A stretch of DNA of 49,726 nucleotides from Myxococcus eversor. Its GTDB lineage: Bacteria; Myxococcota; Myxococcia; Myxococcales; Myxococcaceae. Below are positions 1 to 9,153 of this stretch, piece by piece. The position numbers and the translations under genes were made by a program. The DNA lies in the NCBI RefSeq assembly GCF_010894455.1, contig NZ_JAAIXY010000023.1, positions 1 through 49,726 on the forward strand, written 5' to 3'. The notes below the pieces were generated by a model that saw only the letters and a list, made by a program, of their open reading frames with translations, made no database searches and was not told where the DNA came from. Every line of letters starts with the position of its first letter. The stretch's first letter is position 1.

Positions 1-73
1 GCCTCACCGCCCCGGCCTTGAACTCCTCCGTGTAGCTACGCCGGGGACGTCGTGGCTTCTTCACTTCCGTCAT
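1..73 (-). CDS. IS3-family transposase OrfA, N-terminal end (cut by window edge)
   Basis: Read on the minus strand from an ATG at 73, the sequence gives MTEVKKPRRPRRSYTEEFKA and then GAVR before the window ends. A basic N-terminus followed by (R)SYTEEFKxGAVR is the standard opening of the HTH_Tnp_1 (OrfA) protein of IS3-type elements, which binds the element ends and is completed by a frameshifted OrfB catalytic part. Only 24 codons are visible, so completeness cannot be judged. The reading frame is clean and no other explanation fits as well. It lies head-to-head against an IS630-type transposase remnant on the other strand, which suggests one element inserted into the other. Confidence 0.75.
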   Translation of the reverse strand, partial: MTEVKKPRRPRRSYTEEFKAGAVR

Positions 74-112
74 GTTGGACACCGTACCTGCCTCTTCCTT
101 GGTGTCCACTGA
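74..112 (-). mobile_element. Presumed left end of the IS3-type element
   Basis: This short stretch lies between the OrfA start codon and the point where the IS630 reading frame becomes recognisable. Read on the minus strand it begins near AGTGGACACCAAGG, a plausible IS terminal sequence, and is too short for anything else. The exact end and the target duplication cannot be fixed without the other end of the element. Confidence 0.4.
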
Positions 113-513
113 AGCGGATCAAGCCCACAGGGAAGCTGACGTGGGTGGAGGGCAAATCCAAGGCCAGCGACCTCTTCATCCAGTTGCTCTGGCGCCTCGC
201 GGGTGAGTATCGGCGCGCTCCCCGCATCCACCTCATGCTGGACAACGCCGCGGTCCACACCAGCCAGAAGACTCGCAAAGCCCTTGCCCAACTTGGAGGG
301 CGCATCGTGCTCCACTTCCTGCCGCCCTACTGTCCCCAGGGTAACCGCATCGAGCGCGTGTGGCTGGACCTGCACGCCAACGTCACGCGAAATCACCGCT
401 GCCGCACCATGGCTCAGCTCATGGCGCGGGTACATGCCTACCTCAACGCGCGGAATGAACAGCGCTCTGCCTGTCCATCCCTGCGCCGAACCGACCTCAG
501 GCGTGCCTCCTGA
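112..513 (+). pseudogene. IS630-family transposase, C-terminal remnant
   Basis: The plus-strand frame encodes the C-terminal half of a DDE transposase of the IS630/Tc1-mariner type. The second catalytic Asp lies in HLMLDNAAVHTS, the PPYCPQGNRIERVW motif carries the last acidic residue, and a typical NARNE tail precedes the stop at 511-513. The N-terminal helix-turn-helix and first catalytic Asp are missing. Coding resemblance begins only around base 112, directly where an IS3-like end appears to start. The open frame extends upstream to about base 52, but that part encodes nothing transposase-like. The gene is therefore read as broken by insertion and inactive. It flanks the low-GC Rhs gene set, consistent with an accessory region. 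Confidence 0.75.
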
Positions 514-540
514 CGTCGTGCGAGAATCGAGATCGTTGGT

Positions 541-948
541 TTAGAGGTGGAAATCGAGTGATACGCGGCAGGTGTTGAGAACTATGACAGCACTCTCGTA
601 GCCAGGAACAACGCTAGTGAAAACGAGTGGCAGAGGCGACTCAGTCACAATTTCAAACCTTCCCAATCTATCAACCGCACCATTCGCGACACTCACATCA
701 TTGGGCATGATGCGGCCTGATGGCGCAACCACCCCTTGCACCACGAGCACTTTTGCTCCGTCCGGAATTTCTCCCCGCACAAGAATTCGCCCTCGTATCG
801 AGCACTTCTTATTATTCTTCCGGCTGGGCGCGTCGGCAGGATTTACTACCACATATGGACTCCTAACCGTTGGCGGCTCTAGTTCTATTGCGTCAGCGCC
901 CTGAGCAGAGACAAGCAAGGCCATGAGTACGGCTCGCAGAATGTTCAC
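541..948 (-). CDS. Small exported protein coupled to the Rhs gene (possible partner or immunity protein)
   Basis: A 135-residue protein with a GTG start. The N-terminus MNILRAVLMALLVSAQGADA looks like a Sec signal peptide with cleavage after ADA. The mature part is about 115 residues with two Cys (in KKCSIRG and NTCRVS) that could form a disulfide in the cell envelope. Its alternation of short strands, with IRGRILVRGEIPDGAKVLV and DRLGRFEIV, resembles a carboxypeptidase-regulatory-like beta-sandwich; this is only a visual similarity. A GGAG ribosome site overlaps the stop of the upstream Rhs gene 10 bases away, so translation is probably coupled. Base composition is AT-richer than the rest of the window, like the Rhs gene. 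Its position directly after a toxin-like Rhs C-terminus makes an immunity or maturation role possible, but no family was recognised. Confidence 0.7.
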   Translation of the reverse strand: MNILRAVLMALLVSAQGADAIELEPPTVRSPYVVVNPADAPSRKNNKKCSIRGRILVRGEIPDGAKVLVVQGVVAPSGRIMPNDVSVANGAVDRLGRFEIVTESPLPLVFTSVVPGYESAVIVLNTCRVSLDFHL

Positions 949-958
949 ACCTTACTCC

Positions 959-3900
959 TTACTCCATATGTCCCCACTGCTTCGGCATCGGCCCCGAATA
1001 TGGAACTCTCGGCACTGCTCTCGGGTCTCCAACATACGCACCCTGGAATCGAACGGCCATTGATCCTGATTTAGGGTCATAGCCATGACTTGGAGGCAGC
1101 CCCGCTCGCCACCGATTGAAATTAGACGCAGCATGCCCCATCTCATGGGCAAACGTCCCTGGCATGGATGCGGGGATACCTGCCCAAATTTTATACCCTT
1201 TCGGGGTGAACATCGGGTTCCCATTTGAGTCGAGTTTCTGCCCACCAACCGCATGAAATATCAACGCAGCAGAAGCGACAAGCACATCACTACCAGTCTG
1301 CAATTCATCGGTGGTCCCATTCGAACTGCTCGCGCCTTCCTTCTTCACATTCAACGTCACTTTCACATCATAAAGTGGGGAATCGCGCATCGCCACCATA
1401 GCCTCGGCAACTACTTCATCATCGCTTGAGGCAAGCACATCAACCACTGCCATTGCAGTGAGCATTGCCATGAAATCTTCAACAGACGACAAGGCAGAAA
1501 TCGGCTTCCCCTTGCTATTGTAATAGCTAATTCTCAAGCCATCTGGGTCAGTAAATCCCGCAGGATTGTTCCCCGCATAGGCATAGATGAATGCACTTCG
1601 CCCTGCCACGCCTCCCTCGAGCAACCAACCAGGCCGGGTGATCATGGGCTCGGGCGCCAAATACCGGCCGATTGAGGGGTCGTAGAAGCGGTTCCAGTTT
1701 TCAAAGAAACCCGTCTCCTCGTCGTGGTACTGACCAGGGAAGCGCAGTGGCGTCCAAACCGGCGCCGCCCCTGACTGAAACCGACGGTACTCCACACTCC
1801 CGAGTGCCGCCTCTTGGGTTTCCCCCAAGGTTGACGCGGACTGGTAGCGCACCTGCACTGTTCCGATTGAACTCGGCACCACCCAGCTCGAAATGGCCCC
1901 GGCCATTGTCACGTTACTCAGCAGAGACGATTGGCCATTCACATCGTTCAGCAACACTCCGCTCCCATCCGCCAAGTACACGCCACTGATTCCCTGAACA
2001 TCCAGCAGCGGGAAACGTGCTCTCACTTGCGACACCAATGCACTCGACTTCGGAACCTGGGCCGTCACCATGAGAGCATTCTGCCCAGTCCCCAGCACAG
2101 GCGAGTCCGCCACCAGCGTCGTCCGGTTCACGTGCCCGTACGGGTCATAGTCCGCCACTCCTGTCACCCGACGGTATGAGTCCAGCGCCAACACCGGCTT
2201 CCCCTGCCCATCTGCCACCAGGAAGTACAGACCACACGGCGCGGCCTCTCCGTTCCGCGGACAATCCCCTTCGAAGTCCTTCACCCTCTGCCCGGCCTGA
2301 CTGATCCTCACCTTGAAGAAGCCAATCGGCCTATCTCCCAGCCAGATGTACTCGTCATGCACCGAGTCCGCAGTGCCCAGATTGAAGCTGGTGTGTCCCC
2401 AGTCCTCCACCAGTCGCGTCCCGTCGTAAAAGTACTCGTCCTCCAACAACATCTCTGGCGAACTCATCCAGTGTCGCTTCAGGCGCCTCCGTCCTACCGC
2501 ATCATAAAAATACTCGTACGTGCGCCCCTCGCTGTCCGTCACCTGACGATACACAGCCCCCACTGCAGCATGTGCTTTGTCTGTCGTTGCATCAAGGGTC
2601 AACGCATAGAAGGGCGACGAGACGCTATCCGACTCCTTCTTGTACGTCGCAATCTGGCTCACCCGCCCATCTGCGTCGTAATTGTATCTCTGCGTCACCG
2701 TGAAGCGCGGTGGGCAAATCGAGCCGCCACACTGAGTCCCCTCCAGGGTGCGCGACATCAGTAGATCCACACGCGGACTGCCACTGCTGTTGTATTCGCC
2801 CTTGAATCGCCATCCATCTTGAACATCCAGGGTCCGGTTGCCTCTCGCGTCGTACGCATACGCGCGACTCTCGAAAGACCCTCCCGCGGTCGCAGAGGCA
2901 TTGGCGATCCGATGCGCCTTCTTCAGCTGCAACCGCGCGTCGTATCCTGGTGCTCCACTCGTTGCATCCGCGTAACGAATCGAGGTGGGGGGCACGTTCC
3001 CTGTCTCCAGCATGCACGTGTCCTCCTGGAGGAGTTGGTCGCCCCGCCACGTGTACACACGTTTGAGGATGTCTCCCAATGTCCCGCCGGCATCTAGCGT
3101 CGACACAGTGAGGCCGAAGATACGCCCCGTCGTGTCCGTCCCTCCCGCGAAGGCGGTGCTATTGCAACTAGAGAGAGGCTGATTCACCCCATCCGTGTGG
3201 TAATGGACTCGAGCCTTCTGAGCGCCCACAGGTGCCTTCGGGGCAATCATCACGTACGAGAGCAGCCCTCCATAAGGCTCCCATTTGATGTCTTCGACAA
3301 TCCGGATGGACGAGTCCCAGCCATTTGACGTGCTGCTCACTCCATTGAACAGGACAACATCCACCGATTCGATTCGGTGGGAAAGACCTGTTGCTCCTGG
3401 GTAGTAGGTGTAGCTGAACAGGCGCCCCCCCGGATACATCTCCGACAGCAGTCTGCCACCACTGTCGTAATATCTCGCGGACGATGGATTATTGGGGCCG
3501 ACCGCGTCATAACACAACCCAGAGCGAGGACTGAGCCCCGTCTGAGCCCGACTTCGGTAGATATTGATAATGTTGCCGTGGGAGTCATACTGGTACCAGC
3601 TGTCTCCAAAAGAATCGGTGAGTACCTGTGCACGCCCCATTGCCTTGGACGGCTTGCTTGGAGCAAATCCCGGGCACCCCCACGGAGGAGTCACTGCTTG
3701 ATCATAGAAATATTCAAATAGCGTCTCCCTCTTATTGTCTCCTCCCTCAAACTTCAGCGCTTCTGACTTCAACAAGCGCTTCATCTGGTCATAGGCGTTC
3801 TCTACCCACTGCGGATCCGCAGCAGCAGCCATCGTGGGCGTCTGCTTGCGAATGAGGTTTCCTGCCGCATCGTACTCATATTGGAAGCGCCCCCGCCCTG

Positions 3901-6900
3901 CAGACCCGGACTCGGCGTCTTGCGGTCCCGTGCCCCAGGGGGCATCTACTCTCACTACATGGCCAAAATCGTCATGCCGATACTCCAGCAGAGGCTGCCC
4001 ACACAGGCTGCAATCCCCTGCGTTCCCCCCTCGGGGGCACCCCTGACGTAGACTCCGCAGGTTCCCCGCGTTGTCATAAGTCACGCACATCTTCGCCGCT
4101 TCGCCCGTGTTGCTCGAACTGTCGACCGGCTCCAAGAGTCCCACGAGCCGGTTCAGCCTGTCGTATGCGAATGCCTTGCAATGCGGGCTCGCGGGCTGAC
4201 GCGACATGCCCGTGCCAAGGGTGGCTGGATCGAAACCACCACAAAACGGCTCCGGATCCGATGCCGTGGGCTGATAGGGCTGTCCGAGCCCAACACGATT
4301 GCCCTGCCTATCAAAGAGACTCGTCTGCGAATAGCGGGTGTCAGCGCCCACGGAGGGCCCTGCTGCGCCCCACGCCTCAAATGTTTGCCTCTGCAGCGGG
4401 TCTCCCTGGTAGTACCGCGTCCGCCGCACCTGGCCCGTGGCATCCCGGAAGGTCTCGCTGCGCAGGCGTCCCAGATGGTACGAATAATCCACTCGCTCGG
4501 TGTAGGTCGCACCCGTGAGCCACGCGGACTTGGCTTTCCACTGAAGCAACGTGGTGAGTTCGCCGCCCTTGCACCCTTCGTTCGGGAGCGTGTTCTTCCG
4601 GTAACATAGCACCTCATAGGGCGTGGCCTCGGGCTTGATATAATCACCGTGCGTAGCGTTGTCGTCATACCCGTATTCGGTGACTGCTTGGAGCTGTGCA
4701 TCCCCGGCGGCAGCGATCTTCTTCAGGAGCCTGGTGCCTTTGTACTCATAACGGGTGACGACCCCGTTGGCGTCCGTCGTCTGCAACAGCCGCCCTCGAG
4801 CATCATAGGCATCGTAATACGTGACGACGGGCGTAGAGCCACAGCCATTGGGATAGACCGATTTTGACTTCAGCCGCCCCGCACGGTCGCCCACCGCCGT
4901 CGAGTCCCAGTAATCAAAGACTCCAATGGGAACTGGGTCCGCTTCGAGGTCCTCATTGAGGTCCCTATAGGCGCACTCCGTGAAATTACCCTCCGCCACC
5001 GCACACGGTCCCATAACCGTTCGAACTCGGCCTTGAGCGTCATTCACGGATTGCCCCGAGCAGACATTCCGCGTGAGATAGAAGGTCCCCACGGACCGCT
5101 CTTCGAGAGACCAATTGTGCGTCTGCGTGGAGAAGACCCAAGTATATCCTGTGCGAATTGATGCATTCAGCCGATTTGTGACCGGGTCATACTGCCGCCG
5201 AGTCTCCACCTTCAGGCTCGAATCCTCATCGCTAAATGACGATGAGGTGGTGACCATCTCCAACTGTTGCTCATATGCGCGCATAGGCGCAGAACGGCCG
5301 GCGCCTCCGTAAAGATACTTGAACTCACTCTTGAGCAGTGCCCCAGTCCCATCCGAGCCTGAAGCTCCTTGGTACACCGTGCGCAACTCGGCGGATGGCA
5401 AGAACCCCGGATACGCCGGAGTAATGCCACTCGGCATGAGTTCATGGTCGTAGACCGTATGGGCACCATTGGAGTGGAGTTCGCCAGTGGCAACCTCAAC
5501 TCCTCGCCTCTGGCCCATGATGATGCCGGCGTCGAGTGCTCCTACATACCATTCGGCACTTGAGGCGTTGAACGGAGCCTCGATTCCGGGACATGGCTGA
5601 TCGCCGCACTGAACCGTCGTGACCAACCCACGGACCGTCGGCCCCTGGTCTCCTTCAGGGCCACTGCCTGTCGATTGCACCGTGAACTTTTGAGTCACCA
5701 ACTGCGCGAAGTAGCCATCCCCATCCCCAATACTTCTAGCAAACGTTGTGAAGTATTGGTTCTGAGTCCTGCAAGCGCCCGTCGGCTGGAAGACACCAGG
5801 CCAACATCCATTCTCCTGGGCAGTGACGGTGTAGCGGTCACCTGCGGCGCGTGACGCTTGACCATCGTAATCTTCGCTCACCGTGCCGCCGTCGCCGCCA
5901 AGCATCTGGTGAACGATGGTCACGCCGTTCCGCCTTACTTCCCAGACTCCGGCATCGCCTGACTGATATGCATATTCAAGCTTGGAGTCAGGGGCCGCCC
6001 CCCCATCTCGGTCAGGCCATTCGGCTCCCGCCAGCAGACCCGCCACGGATTGAACTCCAGCATCTGGGACGGCCCCATCCGCGTACTGATAAGTAACGAC
6101 GGAGGGCTCCACGGTTCCGTCACGTCCTACGAGATCGACAGACGCCAGGACACATTCGTGGGTCCTGGTTCCACTCACCACTGTGTGCGGAGCGCGCGTT
6201 GGCAACCGCTGGTACTGAAAGACGAGCTTGGCCCCATTCGCGGCCACAGCGGACTTGAGTCTGGGATAATTTGCCCCGATCGTCAGAGCTGTTTCAGCCT
6301 GGGTGCCGGCCTCACACTCCTCGGGCACTTCATAATGCAATCGTGCACTGCGCCGATGACAGGACGCCGCAACGTCAACTCCTGCATCTTCTTCAAGGCA
6401 ATTCGCCTCATCGTATTGAGATGACTCGATGTAACTGAGGAACCAAAGTCCCATCGAACCACCAACAGCCTTATAATGATAACGTCCACTGGACGTATGT
6501 ACGACAAACCCATCTTCCAGGTACTGCAACTTGAGGTCCTGCTCCGAATAGTTGCTTCCGAAGCAACCATATCCATCACAGGCCTCGAATGTTTTTGATG
6601 TTCCGGCAGGCCCACCATACAAGTCCCAGTAGGTATGCGGCTCTGGATCGCACTCTTCACCAGACGGGCATCCCTCCGGAAGTTCGGTGCGTTGAGAGAC
6701 GTAACTATGCAAGTTGTGCCACCACCGCAGGCGGAAGAATCCATTGGAATCCCGGACGAACCCGAATGGCGACCCCTGAACCCCAGCAGTCGTCTTGCCC
6801 TCACGCCAAGCCCCAGGCGCTCCTGATGCTGACCGAGCCAGTGTCAGAGCGCCAAAGGGACCTGCGATTGAGATGTCTGACTGTGTATAACTGGGCTTGA

Positions 6901-7135
6901 GCGAGCCAAGCGCGACAGGGCTTTCTCCTGACGCTCCAAATTCTCCTGCCCCTCCCAATGGAATCTGAGTCTTAAAACCAGCCCCCTCCACCAACTGGTT
7001 CAGGTCATCCTCAGGAATCGTGGGCTCACTATCAAGTGCCACGGCTCCAAAGGCCGCCAACAGTCCCACGCACAAGACAACGATCCATCTTCCACTGCGC
7101 TGACCTACAAAACGCCACCTAGCATTCGGAGTCAT
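959..7135 (-). CDS. Rhs/YD-repeat secreted protein with C-terminal zincin-like domain
   Basis: About 2058 residues from the chosen ATG at 7135, which has a GAGG site 6 bases upstream; the frame is open to 7237. An N-terminal signal peptide (hydrophobic WIVVLCVGLLAAFGAVA, about residues 17-33) points to Sec export rather than a PAAR/T6SS-loaded Rhs. The middle is a long YD-repeat shell, with units such as YDAAGNLIRKQ, YDARGNRTLD and YDAVGRRRLKR. The Rhs core closes with FYDPSIGRYLAPEP and then YAYAGNNPAGFTDPDGL. After DPDGL come 191 unrelated residues containing GTFAHEMGHAAS (HEMGH at bases 1133-1147), a metallopeptidase-type HExxH site. Polymorphic Rhs toxins carry variable effectors at exactly this place, so a protease or related zinc-dependent toxin is inferred. 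The gene is AT-richer than its neighbours, indicating transfer. It follows a lipoprotein gene and precedes a coupled small exported protein. Confidence 0.9.
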   Translation of the reverse strand: MTPNARWRFVGQRSGRWIVVLCVGLLAAFGAVALDSEPTIPEDDLNQLVEGAGFKTQIPLGGAGEFGASGESPVALGSLKPSYTQSDISIAGPFGALTLARSASGAPGAWREGKTTAGVQGSPFGFVRDSNGFFRLRWWHNLHSYVSQRTELPEGCPSGEECDPEPHTYWDLYGGPAGTSKTFEACDGYGCFGSNYSEQDLKLQYLEDGFVVHTSSGRYHYKAVGGSMGLWFLSYIESSQYDEANCLEEDAGVDVAASCHRRSARLHYEVPEECEAGTQAETALTIGANYPRLKSAVAANGAKLVFQYQRLPTRAPHTVVSGTRTHECVLASVDLVGRDGTVEPSVVTYQYADGAVPDAGVQSVAGLLAGAEWPDRDGGAAPDSKLEYAYQSGDAGVWEVRRNGVTIVHQMLGGDGGTVSEDYDGQASRAAGDRYTVTAQENGCWPGVFQPTGACRTQNQYFTTFARSIGDGDGYFAQLVTQKFTVQSTGSGPEGDQGPTVRGLVTTVQCGDQPCPGIEAPFNASSAEWYVGALDAGIIMGQRRGVEVATGELHSNGAHTVYDHELMPSGITPAYPGFLPSAELRTVYQGASGSDGTGALLKSEFKYLYGGAGRSAPMRAYEQQLEMVTTSSSFSDEDSSLKVETRRQYDPVTNRLNASIRTGYTWVFSTQTHNWSLEERSVGTFYLTRNVCSGQSVNDAQGRVRTVMGPCAVAEGNFTECAYRDLNEDLEADPVPIGVFDYWDSTAVGDRAGRLKSKSVYPNGCGSTPVVTYYDAYDARGRLLQTTDANGVVTRYEYKGTRLLKKIAAAGDAQLQAVTEYGYDDNATHGDYIKPEATPYEVLCYRKNTLPNEGCKGGELTTLLQWKAKSAWLTGATYTERVDYSYHLGRLRSETFRDATGQVRRTRYYQGDPLQRQTFEAWGAAGPSVGADTRYSQTSLFDRQGNRVGLGQPYQPTASDPEPFCGGFDPATLGTGMSRQPASPHCKAFAYDRLNRLVGLLEPVDSSSNTGEAAKMCVTYDNAGNLRSLRQGCPRGGNAGDCSLCGQPLLEYRHDDFGHVVRVDAPWGTGPQDAESGSAGRGRFQYEYDAAGNLIRKQTPTMAAAADPQWVENAYDQMKRLLKSEALKFEGGDNKRETLFEYFYDQAVTPPWGCPGFAPSKPSKAMGRAQVLTDSFGDSWYQYDSHGNIINIYRSRAQTGLSPRSGLCYDAVGPNNPSSARYYDSGGRLLSEMYPGGRLFSYTYYPGATGLSHRIESVDVVLFNGVSSTSNGWDSSIRIVEDIKWEPYGGLLSYVMIAPKAPVGAQKARVHYHTDGVNQPLSSCNSTAFAGGTDTTGRIFGLTVSTLDAGGTLGDILKRVYTWRGDQLLQEDTCMLETGNVPPTSIRYADATSGAPGYDARLQLKKAHRIANASATAGGSFESRAYAYDARGNRTLDVQDGWRFKGEYNSSGSPRVDLLMSRTLEGTQCGGSICPPRFTVTQRYNYDADGRVSQIATYKKESDSVSSPFYALTLDATTDKAHAAVGAVYRQVTDSEGRTYEYFYDAVGRRRLKRHWMSSPEMLLEDEYFYDGTRLVEDWGHTSFNLGTADSVHDEYIWLGDRPIGFFKVRISQAGQRVKDFEGDCPRNGEAAPCGLYFLVADGQGKPVLALDSYRRVTGVADYDPYGHVNRTTLVADSPVLGTGQNALMVTAQVPKSSALVSQVRARFPLLDVQGISGVYLADGSGVLLNDVNGQSSLLSNVTMAGAISSWVVPSSIGTVQVRYQSASTLGETQEAALGSVEYRRFQSGAAPVWTPLRFPGQYHDEETGFFENWNRFYDPSIGRYLAPEPMITRPGWLLEGGVAGRSAFIYAYAGNNPAGFTDPDGLRISYYNSKGKPISALSSVEDFMAMLTAMAVVDVLASSDDEVVAEAMVAMRDSPLYDVKVTLNVKKEGASSSNGTTDELQTGSDVLVASAALIFHAVGGQKLDSNGNPMFTPKGYKIWAGIPASMPGTFAHEMGHAASNFNRWRAGLPPSHGYDPKSGSMAVRFQGAYVGDPRAVPRVPYSGPMPKQWGHME

Positions 7136-7258
7136 CTTGAACCTCATCCTCAACATTCGTGACATCAGCCATGGCAATACGCGAGCCTTCGCGAATCCAG
7201 GCTGGTGAAGCGGAGCATTGGTCGACTCACAGACCACAGGACTTCATCTGAATGTGTC

Positions 7259-7681
7259 TCAAGTCCCTCTGGCTGCGGGCGCCGTCGCGGGCATGGGCGG
7301 CAAACAAGCTGCCTCCTTCGCTCCAGGAATCACACTGACGCAGCGCCACTGGCTCGGGCACTCCGAAGATTGTTGACAACGTGTACTACACACATACCCC
7401 AAGCCTCGCTGCGCGCGCACACGTGTACACAATCCACTCACACACTCCGACGCTCCGTGCACACTGCAATCATCCCCAACCTGTTTGTCCGCCGGCTTCG
7501 TCGTCGGCACTGGGCGCCACTCGCGCACCACCGGACTCACGTCCTTCGGGGGTACAGGCTGCTTCTCCACGGGCGAATCGCAGCCCCAAAGCCCCCACGC
7601 GCCGAGTGCAACCGCTACTGCGACACTTCGCCACTGTCCCCGCGGCCGTCCGCACGCGCTGTGACTCCCCGTCCGAAACAT
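7259..7681 (-). CDS. Cys-rich lipoprotein upstream of the Rhs gene
   Basis: A 140-residue protein. The ATG at 7681 is preferred over upstream starts because GGGAGAGGGAAG stands immediately before it. The N-terminus is basic, followed by a hydrophobic stretch (about residues 19-33) ending in the lipobox LWGC, so the mature protein should be a lipid-anchored membrane protein. A Pro-rich linker leads to a small domain with six or more cysteines (DDCSVHGASECVSGLC, VCSTRC, SSECPSQWRC), a disulfide-rich module of a kind common in myxobacterial lipoproteins. It is transcribed toward the Rhs gene, 123 bases upstream of its chosen start. A function in display, secretion or anchoring of the Rhs protein is only suggested by position. 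Confidence 0.75.
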   Translation of the reverse strand: MFRTGSHSACGRPRGQWRSVAVAVALGAWGLWGCDSPVEKQPVPPKDVSPVVREWRPVPTTKPADKQVGDDCSVHGASECVSGLCTRVRAQRGLGYVCSTRCQQSSECPSQWRCVSVIPGAKEAACLPPMPATAPAARGT

Positions 7682-7955
7682 CTTCCCTCTCCCGCGACTC
7701 CCATCCCGCTGGGTGCGGAATGGGCATCTGAAGCCAAGTGGTCGCCAGTTTACAGTCAACCTCTGACACTCGCGATGAGGAAATCGTCGGACTCTAAGCT
7801 GTGAGAGTCATGCATGAACGATGATTGCCCTATGCCTTGACAGACTGCCTTCAATGCATATCTGCAGAGGCTTCTGCCAGATACGCAAATCTTGTAATTC
7901 ATTCTCAACCGGACAAACCGCACATGGACCCAGCCAAGCCTTCGGAGAACTGGCT

Positions 7956-8984
7956 CTAACTCGTTGGAGACTCCGCGAGCAGCGCCGCACCAATCGCTCC
8001 CGACAGCTCTCCCAGCTCCGCCACCAGCACCGGGGGCTGACGATCGGGCATGAAGATGTGGGGGCGCATGGCCTCATACAGCCGGTCCGCGTATTCCTCG
8101 CCCAGCCTCGTGCCCAGGCCGCCTCCCAGGATGACCGCGTCCACGTCCGTCAGGTTGATGGCCGAGGCAATCGCCACCCCCATCATCCGCAGTGCCCGGT
8201 CGATGAGCTTCGTGGCCAGCGCGTCCTTGTCCTCCAGCGCCTTCTTCCAGATGCTGCTCGTCAGGCGTGTGCGCTGCTTCTTCTTCATCAACTCGAAGAG
8301 GACCGTCTTCTCGCCCTCCTCCTCGGCCTTGCGCGCATCACGCTCCAGGCACGCACGCCCCGCGTAGGCTTCCATGCAGCCACGGCGACCACAGCCACAC
8401 CGCGCCCCGTCTGGCTTCACCACCATGTGACCGATTTCACCCGCCGCCCCACGGCCCCTCCAAGGCACCCCGTTCAACACGAGGCCCCCGCCCACGCCCG
8501 TGCCCCACCACACCCCCAGCACCGAGCGATAAGGCCTTCCCGCGCCCAGGCGATACTCCGCGGCAACCGCCACCTGGACGTCGTTGCCCAGCACCACCCG
8601 GCCATGCACCAGGTCCGAGAGGTCGCTCGCCATGGGATAGGGCTCAGTCCACCCACGCCCCACGTTGCTCACCCGGGCCAGCGTCCCCGCATTCGCGTCC
8701 ACCGCGCCGGGCGCCCCCACTCCCACGCCCACGAGCCGCCGCGAGGACAGCCCCGCCGTCACCGCCGCTTCCTCCAGGGTCCCATACATCTCCCGCACCA
8801 CCTCCCCCGGCTTGCCCTGCACCGGCGTCGGATGGCGGGCATGGCCTATCGGCTTGCCTGTCTCATCGATGATGACCGCCTCAATCTTCGTTCCGCCCAG
8901 GTCGATGCCACCCCAAGCCTTCGCCGTGCCACGGGTCGGCGCTCCACGGCCCTTCTCCGTCCCCACCGAGCGAATCTCATCCAT
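7956..8984 (-). CDS. ROK-family sugar kinase (probable glucokinase)
   Basis: A 342-residue ROK kinase that would phosphorylate glucose or a related sugar with ATP in the cytoplasm. The ATG at 8984 has GGAGG (8991-8995 on the plus strand as CCTCC) at good distance, so an upstream in-frame start was rejected. The N-terminal phosphate-binding motif GGIDLGGTKIEAVIID lies near residue 25, the catalytic-region GND at VVLGNDVQVAVAAE, and the ROK zinc site GARCGCGRRGCMEAYAG near residues 190-210. A second glycine-rich motif is AVILGGGLG. There is no N-terminal helix-turn-helix, so it is an enzyme rather than a ROK repressor. It sits alone beside the polysaccharide cluster and could feed hexose phosphate into sugar-nucleotide synthesis, which is inference. 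Confidence 0.88.
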   Translation of the reverse strand: MDEIRSVGTEKGRGAPTRGTAKAWGGIDLGGTKIEAVIIDETGKPIGHARHPTPVQGKPGEVVREMYGTLEEAAVTAGLSSRRLVGVGVGAPGAVDANAGTLARVSNVGRGWTEPYPMASDLSDLVHGRVVLGNDVQVAVAAEYRLGAGRPYRSVLGVWWGTGVGGGLVLNGVPWRGRGAAGEIGHMVVKPDGARCGCGRRGCMEAYAGRACLERDARKAEEEGEKTVLFELMKKKQRTRLTSSIWKKALEDKDALATKLIDRALRMMGVAIASAINLTDVDAVILGGGLGTRLGEEYADRLYEAMRPHIFMPDRQPPVLVAELGELSGAIGAALLAESPTS

Positions 8985-9153
8985 GTCGTGCCTCCGGCAG
9001 CCACGCGCATGCGCACGTCCCATGGAAGATGCGCAGCCCCGGCCCGACCTCCGTCACCGGCTCGCCAGGCAGGTCGTCGACATGGCGAGGAGGGCGTACG
9101 ACCGGGCGAGGACACGGATGCCGCTTGGGAGAGCCGGCCTGCGAGGCCGCTGA

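Noticed and set aside
7837..7865. TTGACA that might start a plus-strand promoter
   Set aside because: No acceptable -10 follows at 16-18 bases and no plus-strand gene lies downstream.
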